NCBI GenBank assembly: GCA_016194335.1
Contig: JACQBR010000015.1
Span: 36,380-100,379 of the forward strand
Length of the DNA: 64,000 nt
DNA from: Microcaldota archaeon
GTDB taxonomy: Archaea > Micrarchaeota > Micrarchaeia > Norongarragalinales > UBA97
Direction of reading: 5' to 3'
The notes beneath the pieces are model-generated. The model was not told where the DNA came from, searched no databases, and saw nothing but the letters and a program-made list of their open reading frames with translations. Shown piece after piece: positions 1-7,153 of the stretch. The stretch's first letter is position 1. Every line of letters begins with the position of its first letter. The position numbers and the translations under genes are program-made.

Positions 1-310
1 CGCCGCGAGTCACCCAGAACACCTGCGGCACGAAGCCCGCCACGTGCTCCTTTTCCAGCTCGAAATTCTCCTTGGGAATCACCGTGGGAAACACGACGGG
101 CTCGTGGCCGTCCTTCTCAAGCTCGGGCTCGAAGAGCGAGTAGAGCCCGCGGATGAGGCGCGTTGCCCACGGCTTGTGCACGAGGAATCCCTGCACGTTA
201 TAGCGCGAGTCAACCAGGTCCGCGGCGTAAATGACCGTGTTGTACCACTCGCTGAACTTTTCCCTCTTGCTCACGTTGAACTCGCGGGTGGAAAGAAGGC
301 CGGTTGCCAA
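1..310 (-). CDS. proS: Prolyl-tRNA synthetase, N-terminal part (runs off window)
   Basis: Class II synthetase that charges tRNA-Pro in the cytoplasm. The visible N-terminal ~103 residues read as archaeal/eukaryotic-type ProRS: a KFSEWYNTVIYAADL segment, then VQGFLVHKPWATRLIRGL, then a GHEPVVFPTVIPKENF segment and GFVPQVFWVTRGG, the usual order before motif 2. The start is TTG at 310-308: an in-frame TGA lies five codons upstream, no ATG lies between, and a GAGGTGA ribosome-binding site sits six bases before the TTG. The C-terminal anticodon-binding part is beyond base 1. The gene follows the pilin-like gene on the same strand and its ribosome-binding site overlaps that gene's end. The identification rests on conserved block order, not on a search. 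Confidence 0.9.
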   Translation of the reverse strand, partial: MATGLLSTREFNVSKREKFSEWYNTVIYAADLVDSRYNVQGFLVHKPWATRLIRGLYSLFEPELEKDGHEPVVFPTVIPKENFELEKEHVAGFVPQVFWVTRG

Positions 311-329
311 AGAATTTCACCTCAAGCGC

Positions 330-530
330 TCAGGGAGGGGGCGTCTGGTTGAACGAGCCGATTATGTTGGTGTAGTTGCTCACGCCCTGGGCGATGTTCT
401 CCTTGGCAACGGGCACGAGCTGCGTGCGCAGCAGCACGATGACAATCACCACCAGCCCGATGATGCCCGCGATGAGCATTGTGTACTCCACCGCGCCCTG
501 CGACTTCTCCTCGGAAAAGAGCCGATCCAT
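330..530 (-). CDS. Class III signal peptide pilin/archaellin-like protein
   Basis: Small (66 aa) type IV pilin-like subunit. The N-terminus has the class III signal pattern: a short charged head (MDRLFSEEK), then SQGAVEYTMLIA with the conserved Gln and the Glu five residues from the cleavage region, followed by one hydrophobic stretch (IIGLVVIVIVLL) that would form the pilus core helix. The rest is a short hydrophilic tail ending in Pro residues. Such proteins are cleaved by a prepilin peptidase of the EppA/FlaK type and assembled outside the membrane. It sits between aIF5A and ProRS on the same strand. A GTTTTTAATCC TATA-like box lies about 30 bases upstream of the start (557-567). The family call (PF04021-like) is from motif recognition. 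Confidence 0.85.
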   Translation of the reverse strand: MDRLFSEEKSQGAVEYTMLIAGIIGLVVIVIVLLRTQLVPVAKENIAQGVSNYTNIIGSFNQTPPP

Positions 531-611
531 TGCGTTTCTACTAAAGCCCCTTCATGGATTAAAAACAGTGGGATTGGGGTTTTTCCCTTATCCTCCCCCT
601 CCCCCTATTGC

Positions 612-1013
612 CTATTCCTTCTCGTAAACCTGCAGGAGGAGCTTGCGGCCCATCACCTGCATATATTGCGTTTCCTTCCCGGCCTCGATCGCCTCGCGCA
701 TTTCCTCAGGCACGGTGACTTCGAACGTTTCGAAAGTCTCCAGGTCCATCAGGTTCGCGCTCGTGCCGTCGATGCTGATGACCTGCGCGCGCCTGCGCTC
801 GACAAGGGGAACTTCGCAGTCGGCGTCGGACGATTTCATCAGCGAGTGCTTGGTGTTGTCGAAAAGCGACATTGCCACGATGCTGATTTTGGCAGCGCCG
901 TGCTTTCCCGGCTTGCTCTTGTCCATGCTCACCACGCGGCACGGGAGGCCTTCAATCATCACGTACTTGCCGACTTTGAGGTCGCCCATCTGGGCGAAGA
1001 TAGTGTCAACCAT
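612..1013 (-). CDS. eif5A: Translation initiation factor aIF5A
   Basis: Archaeal homologue of eIF5A/EF-P, which promotes peptide-bond formation on stalled ribosomes. At 133 aa it is of normal archaeal length. The N-terminal SH3-like domain carries the modification loop DKSKPGKHGAAKISI, in which the Lys of PGKHG is the residue converted to (deoxy)hypusine; the OB-fold C-terminal domain follows (RRRAQVISIDGTSANLMDLETFE). Start at ATG 1013. It stands alone upstream of the pilin-like gene and diverges from tatD across about 135 bases. The call is secure from the conserved loop. Confidence 0.95.
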   Translation of the reverse strand: MVDTIFAQMGDLKVGKYVMIEGLPCRVVSMDKSKPGKHGAAKISIVAMSLFDNTKHSLMKSSDADCEVPLVERRRAQVISIDGTSANLMDLETFETFEVTVPEEMREAIEAGKETQYMQVMGRKLLLQVYEKE

Positions 1014-1149
1014 TTCCAGCCGTTCACCCGGGAATTTGATAAGAATTGCAACCTGCTGTAAACAGTTTTATGCGGCCAAAGAATAAAAAGGGGGAAGTGC
1101 GGGCGGGCGGCAAAACTATTAACACCCCCGTGCAATCATACTTTTCCAT

Positions 1150-1917
1150 ATGCAGCTCCCTATGCAGCTCATCGACGCGCACTGCCATCTCGAACACGAG
1201 GCCTTCGCAGGCGACGTTGCGGAAGTGGTCAAGCGGGCCAGGGGCGCCGGCGTTGCCAAGGCGGTGTGCGCGGGCGGGAGCCTGAGGGACAATGAGGCAA
1301 TCCTGCGCCTGCGCAGGCAGTTTCCCGGGTTTGTCGAGGGGGTGGTGGGGCTAGCGCCGCATTTTGCCCTCCAGGAGGGCGTCGGGGAGCACGCGGAGTT
1401 CATCCGCACGCACTCCCACGAGATTGTCGGAATCGGCGAAATCGGCCTTGACCAGCACCACTTCACGCCGGAGCAGCTTCCCGCACTCGAGTCCGCGTTC
1501 CGCGCCCAGCTCGAACTGGCCGAGGAGCTCGCCCTCCCGGTGGTAGTCCACTCGCGCAAGGCCGAGCGGCGCGTTTTCGGGATTCTCGGGGAGTTTCCAA
1601 AGGCGAAAGTGATGCTGCACTGTTTCTACCAGCAGAAACTGGCGGCCGAGGCGGTGGGCAAGGGGTGGCTTGTTTCGCTGCCAACGCTTAAAAGCAGCGC
1701 CTCCCAAAAAATTGCGAGGGAAGCGCCCCTAAGTTCGCTTGCGGCCGAGACGGACGCGCCGTTCCTCTGGCAGGAGGACGGGAGGCCTGCGCGCAACGAG
1801 TGCGCCAATGTCGCAAGCGTCTACGCCATGGTCGCAGGCCAGAAGCACGCCCGCCCTGAAGAAGTCGCGGCAGGAATCAACGCCGCGGTGTGCAGGTTTT
1901 TCGGATTCGAGGTTTAA
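1150..1917 (+). CDS. tatD: TatD family metal-dependent hydrolase
   Basis: TIM-barrel metallohydrolase of the TatD family (DNase or deoxyribonuclease-like activity in characterised members). The metal ligands are in order: DAHCHLE at residues 9-15, GEIGLDQ near 97, VVHSRKA near 133, LHCFYQ near 156 and ETDAPFL near 200. Length 255 aa is typical. The start could be ATG 1150 or the in-frame ATG at 1162 (MQLIDAHCHLE), which is closer to the usual distance from the first motif. A 13-base gap separates it from the downstream NYN-domain gene, so the two probably form an operon. The specific substrate cannot be told. Confidence 0.9.
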   Translation: MQLPMQLIDAHCHLEHEAFAGDVAEVVKRARGAGVAKAVCAGGSLRDNEAILRLRRQFPGFVEGVVGLAPHFALQEGVGEHAEFIRTHSHEIVGIGEIGLDQHHFTPEQLPALESAFRAQLELAEELALPVVVHSRKAERRVFGILGEFPKAKVMLHCFYQQKLAAEAVGKGWLVSLPTLKSSASQKIAREAPLSSLAAETDAPFLWQEDGRPARNECANVASVYAMVAGQKHARPEEVAAGINAAVCRFFGFEV

Positions 1918-1930
1918 GGTGTTTTTCCAT

Positions 1931-2395
1931 ATGCCCGGCAACGTGATTCAGAAAATCAAGGACATCGTGGGGAAGAAAAAGGCGGAAAAGAGCGTCGCGT
2001 GCTTCGTCGACGGCCCGAACATACTGAGAAAAGAGCTGGGCATCGACCTCGAGCGCGTGCGCCGCCTTGTCGGGAAGTTGGGGCGGATGAAGATTGCCAA
2101 GGTGTTCCTGGACCAGTACGCCCCCGACAAGCTCATAGAGGCCGTGACCAACCAGGGCTTTGACGTGGTGATCGTCCCCAGCGACGTAGACGTCGCGCTT
2201 GCGGTGGACGCGGTGGAGGCGGTGTTCAACCCCGCAATCGACACCATAGTCATCGTTTCGCGCGACAGCGACTTCAAGCCCGTCCTGATGAAGGCAAAGG
2301 CAAGGGGGAAGGAAACCGTCGTTGCCGGAACGGAACCCGACTTTTCCAGCGCGCTTAAAAACACCGCGGACCTCGTCATTGACCTGAAGGGATGA
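1931..2395 (+). CDS. NYN/LabA-like (DUF88) PIN-fold protein
   Basis: 154-residue protein of the NYN/DUF88 class, a PIN-like nuclease fold. Acidic signature residues are present: CFVDGPNILRK near residue 23, a central DVDVALAVDAVEA (residues ~80-92), and SRDSDFKPVLMKAKARGKETVV (residues ~103-125), the usual order for four clustered acids that bind metal. Members process or degrade RNA; this clade of archaeal proteins is not well characterised. Start at ATG 1931, chosen because a longer open frame upstream overlaps the end of tatD and does not look like protein. It follows tatD by 13 bases. Confidence 0.82.
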   Translation: MPGNVIQKIKDIVGKKKAEKSVACFVDGPNILRKELGIDLERVRRLVGKLGRMKIAKVFLDQYAPDKLIEAVTNQGFDVVIVPSDVDVALAVDAVEAVFNPAIDTIVIVSRDSDFKPVLMKAKARGKETVVAGTEPDFSSALKNTADLVIDLKG

Positions 2396-2493
2396 CGGGG
2401 GGGAGGTGGGCGGGAGGCATGGGGGGTCAAGCCGCCTTTTTTCCTCTCAAATACTCTTTTTAATCACGCCCGCGTTACTTCCCTTAAGGTGCA

Positions 2494-3054
2494 GTGGAGA
2501 GTATGGAGATTCCCTCGGGAAAGCTTGTGAAGGAAAGCGTGGCGCTGGAGGCCGCGGATTTTCTGGGAATGCTCTGCGAACTGAAGGCCAAGCGGTTCAA
2601 CGGCTATCTCGCCCTGACGTTTTACGGGGACGGGCTGGAGGAGGGCCTTGAGTTTTTCGACTCCGGCGCCCCGGTCGCGAGCGTTTATGAGTATTTCCCC
2701 CTCAAGCGCACTTACCTCGGGAAGGACGCCTGGCCGCGCCTCCTCAACGCGAGCGCGGGAAAGAACGGCGTGATTGACGTGGTGGAGCTTTCGTCCGAGC
2801 AGGTGAAGCTCTTCCTGGCGTTCAACGAGTCGGCGGTAGCAATCCCCCCAGCGGAGGACCTCAAGCCGAGGAGAATCGCGTTCTCGGGGGAATTCGCCTC
2901 CGCGGCGGCGAGGGAGGCCGAACCGGCAACGCGCGAGGCGCTCCTGCGCAAGTACGGCATCACCCCCGCGGACGCAAAACCCGTTGAGGAACGGAAGGAA
3001 GGCGCGCCGCTCGTGCTGGATTATTTCGAAAAGCTCTTCAAGAAAAAAGGTTGA
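2494..3054 (+). CDS. DUF2226 family protein
   Basis: 186-residue archaeal protein of unknown function. The layout IPSGKLVKESV, a strand-turn segment with FNGYLALTFYG, then EEGLEFFDSGAPVASVYEYF is the DUF2226 pattern, in which the domain resembles small roadblock-like or PAS-like scaffolds found near ParA/MinD-type ATPases. The C-terminus ends in a Lys-rich amphipathic helix (LDYFEKLFKKKG) similar to the one at the end of the MinD gene just downstream. GTG at 2494 or ATG at 2503 may start it. It lies 10 bases upstream of minD, so co-transcription and a shared role at the membrane are a reasonable inference. Confidence 0.75.
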   Translation: MESMEIPSGKLVKESVALEAADFLGMLCELKAKRFNGYLALTFYGDGLEEGLEFFDSGAPVASVYEYFPLKRTYLGKDAWPRLLNASAGKNGVIDVVELSSEQVKLFLAFNESAVAIPPAEDLKPRRIAFSGEFASAAAREAEPATREALLRKYGITPADAKPVEERKEGAPLVLDYFEKLFKKKG

Positions 3055-3064
3055 GTCCGCACAT

Positions 3065-3850
3065 ATGCCCACCATCGCAGTAGCTTCGGGAAAGGGAGGG
3101 GTCGGCAAGACCAGCGTGTCGCTAAACCTCGCCATTGCACTCGCCCAATTGGGAAAGAAGGTCGTTGCCGTCGATGCCGACGTGGCAATGGCCAACCTCG
3201 GGGTGCTCATGGGAGTGGAAAGCGCCCCCGTCTCCATCCACAACGTGCTGATGGGCGAGGTGGACGTGAAGGACGCGCTTTACGACGGGCCTGCGGGAAT
3301 GAAGTATGTCCCCGCGAGCCTGAGCATGGAGAGGCTGAACAAGATTGACAACCAGCGCATAAAAAACGCGGTGGAGGAGCTTGCGAAAACGTTCGATTAC
3401 GTCATCGTGGACTGCCCCAGCGGCCTGGGGATTGACGCGGAATCGGCCATAAAGGCCTGCCGGCAGGTGCTCCTCGTCGTCACCCCCGAGCCGACTTCCC
3501 TCGCCGACGCCCTCAAGGTGAAGAACACCGCCGAGCGCTTCAATTCCGACGTGATCGGCGTGGTGTACAACATGCGTTCGCACGAGAAGGGCGAGATCAC
3601 CCCGCAGGACATGGCCACCGTGCTCGGCGCGAAGGTGCTTGCCGACATTCCCTTCGACTTCACCGTCAGGCGCGCGAGCGCTCTTCAGGAGCCGGCGGTG
3701 ATGAACTATCCCGGTTGCGCGTTCTCCCGTTCCATGCGTTCCCTGGCGTATCGCGTCGCGGGCGAGCAGCAGCCCCTCGAGGAGAAGCTTAAAAAAGGAT
3801 TTCTCTCAGAAATAGTTGAGTTCTTCAAGAAAATATTCGGCGGGCAGTGA
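3065..3850 (+). CDS. minD: MinD/ParA-type ATPase
   Basis: Deviant Walker A ATPase of the MinD/ParA superfamily; characterised members position division or polar complexes on the membrane. Seen: deviant Walker A GKGGVGKTS at residues 10-18, switch I with VDADVAMANL (near 40), Walker B YVIVDCPSG (near 118). The last residues form an amphipathic helix (EIVEFFKKIFG) like the MinD membrane-targeting sequence. 261 aa, normal length. Start at ATG 3065; the longer open frame upstream overlaps DUF2226. It sits between DUF2226 and an Sm-like gene. No MinE or MinC is visible, as usual in archaea, so a classic Min oscillation is not implied. Confidence 0.9.
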   Translation: MPTIAVASGKGGVGKTSVSLNLAIALAQLGKKVVAVDADVAMANLGVLMGVESAPVSIHNVLMGEVDVKDALYDGPAGMKYVPASLSMERLNKIDNQRIKNAVEELAKTFDYVIVDCPSGLGIDAESAIKACRQVLLVVTPEPTSLADALKVKNTAERFNSDVIGVVYNMRSHEKGEITPQDMATVLGAKVLADIPFDFTVRRASALQEPAVMNYPGCAFSRSMRSLAYRVAGEQQPLEEKLKKGFLSEIVEFFKKIFGGQ

Positions 3851-3859
3851 TAAACACAC

Positions 3860-4090
3860 ATGACTGAAACAACCTCAAGGCCATTCGACATCCTCAACAG
3901 GGCGCTTAGCAAGAACGTGCTTGTCAAGCTCAAGGGCGACGTGGAAATCCGCGGCACCCTCGCGAGCTTCGACGTGCACATGAACGTGGTAATCGAGAAC
4001 GGCGAGGAGCTCAAGAACGGGGAGCTCAAGCGCAAGCTCGGCACCGTGCTTCTCCGCGGGGACACCATCGTTTTCGTCAGCCCTTCTTAA
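3860..4090 (+). CDS. Sm-like (Lsm) RNA-binding protein
   Basis: 76-residue archaeal Lsm/Sm protein that forms hexameric or heptameric rings binding U-rich RNA. Sm1 motif: LKGDVEIRGTLASFDVHMNVVIENGEEL (written in pieces: LKGDVEIRGTL, FDVHMNVVIE). Sm2 motif: LGTVLLRGDTIVFVSPS with the conserved RG. Start at ATG 3860, ten bases after minD. Promoters for the following tRNA lie in the 95 bases after the stop. The call is secure for the fold; which RNAs are bound is unknown. Confidence 0.93.
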   Translation: MTETTSRPFDILNRALSKNVLVKLKGDVEIRGTLASFDVHMNVVIENGEELKNGELKRKLGTVLLRGDTIVFVSPS

Positions 4091-4184
4091 GCGCGCCCGA
4101 ATTTCTCCATTCCGGAGAGTGTAGGGCTTTCTACCACTCGCTGCTTATTTTAACCCATCCCAACCAATAATCTTCAGGACAAGC

Positions 4185-4462
4185 GGGCCGGTAGATCAAC
4201 GGCTAAACCTTTTCTGCGCTCCTCGAAGCGCTCGCTTGAAAGCTCGCGTTCTGCGAACCGCGCAAGCCAGCAAATGAACGTTCGTCGTTCTGATGACTCT
4301 GGCTTGACGGTTCGTGCGGTGCTTGAAAAGCTTTACCAAAAGCTGCGAGTCAGGGTGCAAAGATTGTTTGGTTAAAGATCGCCTGCATGGCATTCCCTAA
4401 TGTTTTGCAACAACCGTGGGGGCCGAAGCAGGAGGTTGCGGGTTCGAATCCCGTCCGGTCCA
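4185..4462 (+). tRNA. tRNA-Ala(GGC) with two introns (D-loop and anticodon loop)
   Basis: Acceptor GGGCCGG (4185-4191) pairs with CCGGTCC (4455-4461) and contains the G3-U70 pair that marks tRNA-Ala; discriminator A4462. D-stem GATC (4194-4197) pairs with GATC (4377-4380). Anticodon stem CCTGC (4382-4386)/GCAGG (4428-4432) closes a loop that reads ATGGCA + A with anticodon GGC at 4389-4391. T-arm GCGGG-TTCGAAT-CCCGT. A ~172-base insertion (about 4204-4375) splits the D-loop; it is flanked by a bulge-helix-bulge: bulge GGC 4201-4203, AAC/GTT helix, bulge AAA 4374-4376, inner TAAAC/GTTTG. A second intron (about 4393-4426, 34 bases) lies at the usual 37/38 site. Removing both leaves a normal 72-nt cloverleaf. 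CCA is not encoded. Confidence 0.9.
4253..4317 (+). repeat. Long hairpin inside the tRNA-Ala D-loop intron
   Basis: The arm at 4253-4270 (GCGAACCG, then CAAGCCAG) pairs with 4299-4316 (CTGGCTTG, then CGGTTCGT), interrupted by a small internal loop. A nested GAACG/CGTTC hairpin lies in the loop. This gives the D-loop intron its own stable fold between the splice sites. Confidence 0.7.
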
Positions 4463-4470
4463 CTAAGCCC

Positions 4471-4521
4471 TTTTCTTTCTTTGCTCGCTCATAACGCAAT
4501 TCGCTCGTCAAAGAAAGAAAA
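4471..4521. terminator. Hairpin with T/A-rich arms after tRNA-Ala
   Basis: Perfect 13-bp inverted repeat, TTTTCTTTCTTTG (4471-4483) against CAAAGAAAGAAAA (4509-4521), with GCCC copies flanking both arms. The T-rich left arm directly after the tRNA 3' end is a plausible archaeal terminator on the plus strand; the hairpin itself may also protect the processed RNA end. Confidence 0.5.
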
Positions 4522-4568
4522 GCCCTTGGGGAAAAGAAAGAAGCGTTGACGGAAAACATTTCGCCTCG

Positions 4569-5018
4569 GTGTTCCAATTGGGAAAATGCGCGTTCTGTTC
4601 GGTGGCGGCAAGCGAGCGCTACCGCGTGGTTTTTGAAGACGAGTTGGCGCTCTGCGTGCTTGACAAGTATCCCCTCGTGGAGGGGCATTGCCTCATCGTG
4701 CCCAAGCGGCACGCGGAACACCTCGGCGAGCTGGGGGATGAGGAGCTGCTCGGCCTGATGAAGGCCGTGGTGAAGGCGGAAAAGGCGCTTCTTGCCCTCA
4801 ACCTCGGCGACGGGGTTGACTTGCGCCAGCATTACCGCCCGTTTCTTGCGGAGAGCGAACTGAAGGTCAACCACGTGCACTTCCACCTCCTTCCCCGCAG
4901 GCACGGCGACGCGCTTTTTGAAAAATCCCTAAGGCACGAGATGAGCCTGCGGGAGATGAATTACGACCGCGCGAGCGTGGGGAAGCTGGCGAAAGCCATT
5001 TCCAAGGCGGCGAAGTAA
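4569..5018 (+). CDS. HIT-family nucleotide hydrolase/transferase
   Basis: 149-residue histidine triad protein, a nucleoside-phosphate hydrolase or transferase acting on AMP-linked substrates. The triad is HVHFHLLPRR near residues 112-121. The N-terminal CAFC pair and LDKYPLVEGHCLIVPKRH block are typical of HIT proteins. The end carries an Arg/Lys-rich extension. Start at GTG 4569, since no ATG lies nearby and the CxxC pair needs the upstream residues. It stands alone between two tRNA genes. The exact substrate cannot be inferred. Confidence 0.88.
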   Translation: MFQLGKCAFCSVAASERYRVVFEDELALCVLDKYPLVEGHCLIVPKRHAEHLGELGDEELLGLMKAVVKAEKALLALNLGDGVDLRQHYRPFLAESELKVNHVHFHLLPRRHGDALFEKSLRHEMSLREMNYDRASVGKLAKAISKAAK

Positions 5019-5084
5019 CCTGCCAATTGCTTTCACCCAATGCGCTTAAATCAATTCCCTAGGCTTAATTTCCTTAAACAAACA

Positions 5085-5192
5085 GGGCCCATAGTCGAGT
5101 GGTTAAGTCCCTTTGGCACCAAACTGCTCGGGGGAGGCTTAGACGTTCGCTTGACGTGCGAAAGACCGCCGGTCCGATTCCGGCTGGGCCCA
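5085..5192 (+). tRNA. tRNA-Val(GAC) with a D-loop intron
   Basis: Acceptor GGGCCCA (5085-5091) pairs fully with TGGGCCC (5185-5191), discriminator A5192. D-stem GTC (5094-5096) pairs with GAC (5142-5144). Anticodon stem TTCGC/GCGAA closes loop TTGACGT with anticodon GAC at 5153-5155. Variable AGACC; T-arm GCCGG-TCCGATT-CCGGC. About 36 extra bases (roughly 5103-5138) lie in the D-loop after GG18-19. Their ends can pair (TAAGTC with GGCTTA), but I could not find a strict bulge-helix-bulge, so the splice sites are approximate. Removal leaves about 72 nt. CCA is not encoded. Confidence 0.85.
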
Positions 5193-5242
5193 TTCCCTTT
5201 TTTTAAGAAGCATTGAAATTTCCTGCGCCCGTCCCCGAAGCC

Positions 5243-5878
5243 TTATCCCCTATCGTCGCGGGGGGTTGCGAAAACCCATTTACCCAGTTCGGGTCTTCTC
5301 GGGTTGGTGTTGCCCAGGGGCAGGACGTGCATCCTAATTTGGAGAGAGCCGGAGTTAAGCAGGCGCGCGTGTGCTGCAAGTTCGTCAAGCGCCCTCTCGC
5401 GGCTCTGGTTCGGGGGGTTGTTGGTTTTGAAGTCGTAATGGACTCCGAACCGAAGCTGGTGAAGCCGCTTCATCACGATGAATGCAGTATTGCTGAGCCT
5501 GCCATTGTTGTCATACTGTCTTGCAAAGAAAGAGCCGTAGGCCCTTATCGGCACGAGCGCGTAGCTTGACGGGCTTATCATCCCGCTTTGCACGGCCTGG
5601 GCGTGCCTTTGGTGGAATTCGTCATACTGGCCAATGTCAAAACCGTGGTCGAGATAGAGGTGTTTTTGTGAACGAGAATCAGCAAGGCCGCAGGATTTGA
5701 CCAGCACGTCGACGTTTCCCTTTCGGTATCTCCTGATGCTCCAGTTGAATACTGGCAGACTGTTGAAGAAATGCCCGTCGGCAAGCATTTTATCCTTCAA
5801 TTCAGATATCAGGGCCGCAGGATCCTCCGGGTCGGGTGCGGATACCCTGGAATTTCTCAGGATTTTCCTTACCGCCAT
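5243..5878 (-). CDS. Hypothetical protein
   Basis: Soluble-looking protein of about 211 residues that I do not recognise. It is rich in Arg, His and aromatic residues, with segments such as KHLYLDHGFDIGQYDEF and ALVPIRAYGSFFARQYDNN, and lacks membrane helices or Cys pairs. ATG 5878 (MAVRKILRNSRV) is favoured because it overlaps the end of the upstream membrane-protein gene by only ten bases; an in-frame ATG at 5923 would overlap by 55. The pair is probably one transcript. No function is claimed. Confidence 0.65.
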   Translation of the reverse strand: MAVRKILRNSRVSAPDPEDPAALISELKDKMLADGHFFNSLPVFNWSIRRYRKGNVDVLVKSCGLADSRSQKHLYLDHGFDIGQYDEFHQRHAQAVQSGMISPSSYALVPIRAYGSFFARQYDNNGRLSNTAFIVMKRLHQLRFGVHYDFKTNNPPNQSRERALDELAAHARLLNSGSLQIRMHVLPLGNTNPRRPELGKWVFATPRDDRG

Positions 5879-6945
5879 CTTCTCCTTCCGTTCATCCGAT
5901 GGAATGCGGCGGCCGATTTCCATTGACTCTCATTTCTCTCGTTCATTTCCTTTTTCCCAAGAATGAGCCTGTAGAACTGCAGCAGGTACTCGGAGTGGAA
6001 GACGCTAAGCGGGGCGTTGAGCGCGAGGTAGAGGATGATGAAGAACAGCGCGACGGCGAGGGCGAGTGCGGTAATCACCGCCAGAAGGACGGGGTTGGCC
6101 AGCCCGACCGCGGCGAGGAGGAACGCAAAGAGGAGAATGACGAAGATGAGCGGGATTAGGTAGGCAATCAGGAGAATCATCGCGGCGATTGAAATGGCAA
6201 TTGAAATCCCGATGCCTACTGCGACAAAAACCGCGATTTCGAGGGGTTCTTTCCGGATGAGTTCAACTGACTCCTTCCATCCTTGCGCGAGGCCGCGGTC
6301 GTTGCGGTACATTATCAGCACCGCCACTGACTCCTGGATCCAGCTCGCGACTGCAAGCGCGAGGAGGATGACAAGCGACGCGGCGAAAATCGCGATTGAC
6401 TCGCCCAGGCCCATCTGCGGCGTTGCGCCTGCCGAATGCAGCAGGTTGCCCGCGATTCCAATGGCCGAAACCAGCAGTCCGCCAACCCCGAGGAGCGCCA
6501 GAATGCCCAGTGCGATGCGCGCGAGGAAGAGCATCGCGCCTTTGGCGAAGAATTTGGAGAGGTAACCGAGGATTTGCGGTTCGTTCCTCTCAAGCGATTC
6601 GAAGAGGACGAAGATGTAGACCGACCTCACGAGGATGAGCGCAAGAGCGAGAGCCACGATGAGGGCGATTGCGAAAATAAGCAGGGGCGTTGCCGCGCCG
6701 AGGTTGTTGGAAAACTGCCGGGCGGTGGAATTGGCTGCGGCGGCCGTGAAGTTTGCCGAGTCGGGGGGGAAAAGACGGTTTCCGCTGCCGAAATTTGGCA
6801 GGCCCACCGTTCCGCCCACCATCACGCCCGAAAGCCACACTATGAGGGCAATCTTGAGCCACTTGCGGCCGAGGCCGGGGCCTGAAAAGAAATCGCGGGT
6901 CTTTTCAATCGCTGGTTCAAGCGCTTCAAGCGCGGCAAATGCCAT
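5869..6945 (-). CDS. Polytopic membrane protein
   Basis: 358-residue integral membrane protein with about six or seven hydrophobic segments: near residues 30-50 (WLKIALIVWLSGVMVGG), 85-110, 135-165, 185-205, 235-265 and 265-320. The Ala/Ile/Leu/Gly-rich helices and the RNDRGLAQGWKESVELIRK loop resemble archaeal DUF-type glycerophosphoryl or DUF7544-like membrane proteins, but this is a weak resemblance. A hydrophilic Asn-rich segment (residues 55-80) lies between the first two helices, probably outside. Start ATG 6945. The downstream hypothetical gene overlaps its stop. Confidence 0.75.
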   Translation of the reverse strand: MAFAALEALEPAIEKTRDFFSGPGLGRKWLKIALIVWLSGVMVGGTVGLPNFGSGNRLFPPDSANFTAAAANSTARQFSNNLGAATPLLIFAIALIVALALALILVRSVYIFVLFESLERNEPQILGYLSKFFAKGAMLFLARIALGILALLGVGGLLVSAIGIAGNLLHSAGATPQMGLGESIAIFAASLVILLALAVASWIQESVAVLIMYRNDRGLAQGWKESVELIRKEPLEIAVFVAVGIGISIAISIAAMILLIAYLIPLIFVILLFAFLLAAVGLANPVLLAVITALALAVALFFIILYLALNAPLSVFHSEYLLQFYRLILGKKEMNERNESQWKSAAAFHRMNGRRRWR

Positions 6946-7061
6946 GGCAATCCAGTTAGGCGCGTTCCGGCTTTAAATCCCTCCAGGTGCCGTCCCCCCT
7001 TGCTTTCTTTCGCTTTCAATCAGAATCCCCCCCCGCTGCCCCGTGTTTTTTTTCCGCAGTC

Positions 7062-7153
7062 ATAGCAAATCGCATTAATTCTGGAACTTTAGTAGGTGCG
7101 ATTTGCAACTAGCGGATTGCTGGCAATGTTTCATTATTTATGCAATCCGCTAT
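7062..7153. repeat. Double-hairpin interspersed repeat, copy 1
   Basis: Two adjacent inverted repeats. Module A: AGCAAATCGCA pairs with TGCGATTTGC around a loop containing TTCTGGAACTTTAGTAG. Module B: AGCGGATTGC pairs with GCAATCCGCT around TGGCAATGTTTCATTATTTAT. The element begins with ATAG and ends with CTAT, and its end touches the stop codon of the KH-domain gene. It is almost identical to 8733-8823. Confidence 0.9.

Noticed and set aside
4291..4296. C box (TGATGA) of a guide RNA in the tRNA-Ala intron
   Set aside because: No matching D box or second C/D pair within a suitable distance was found.
5085..5192. tRNA-Leu or tRNA-Ser reading without an intron
   Set aside because: Only the Val reading with a D-loop insertion gives a full acceptor, anticodon stem and T-arm.
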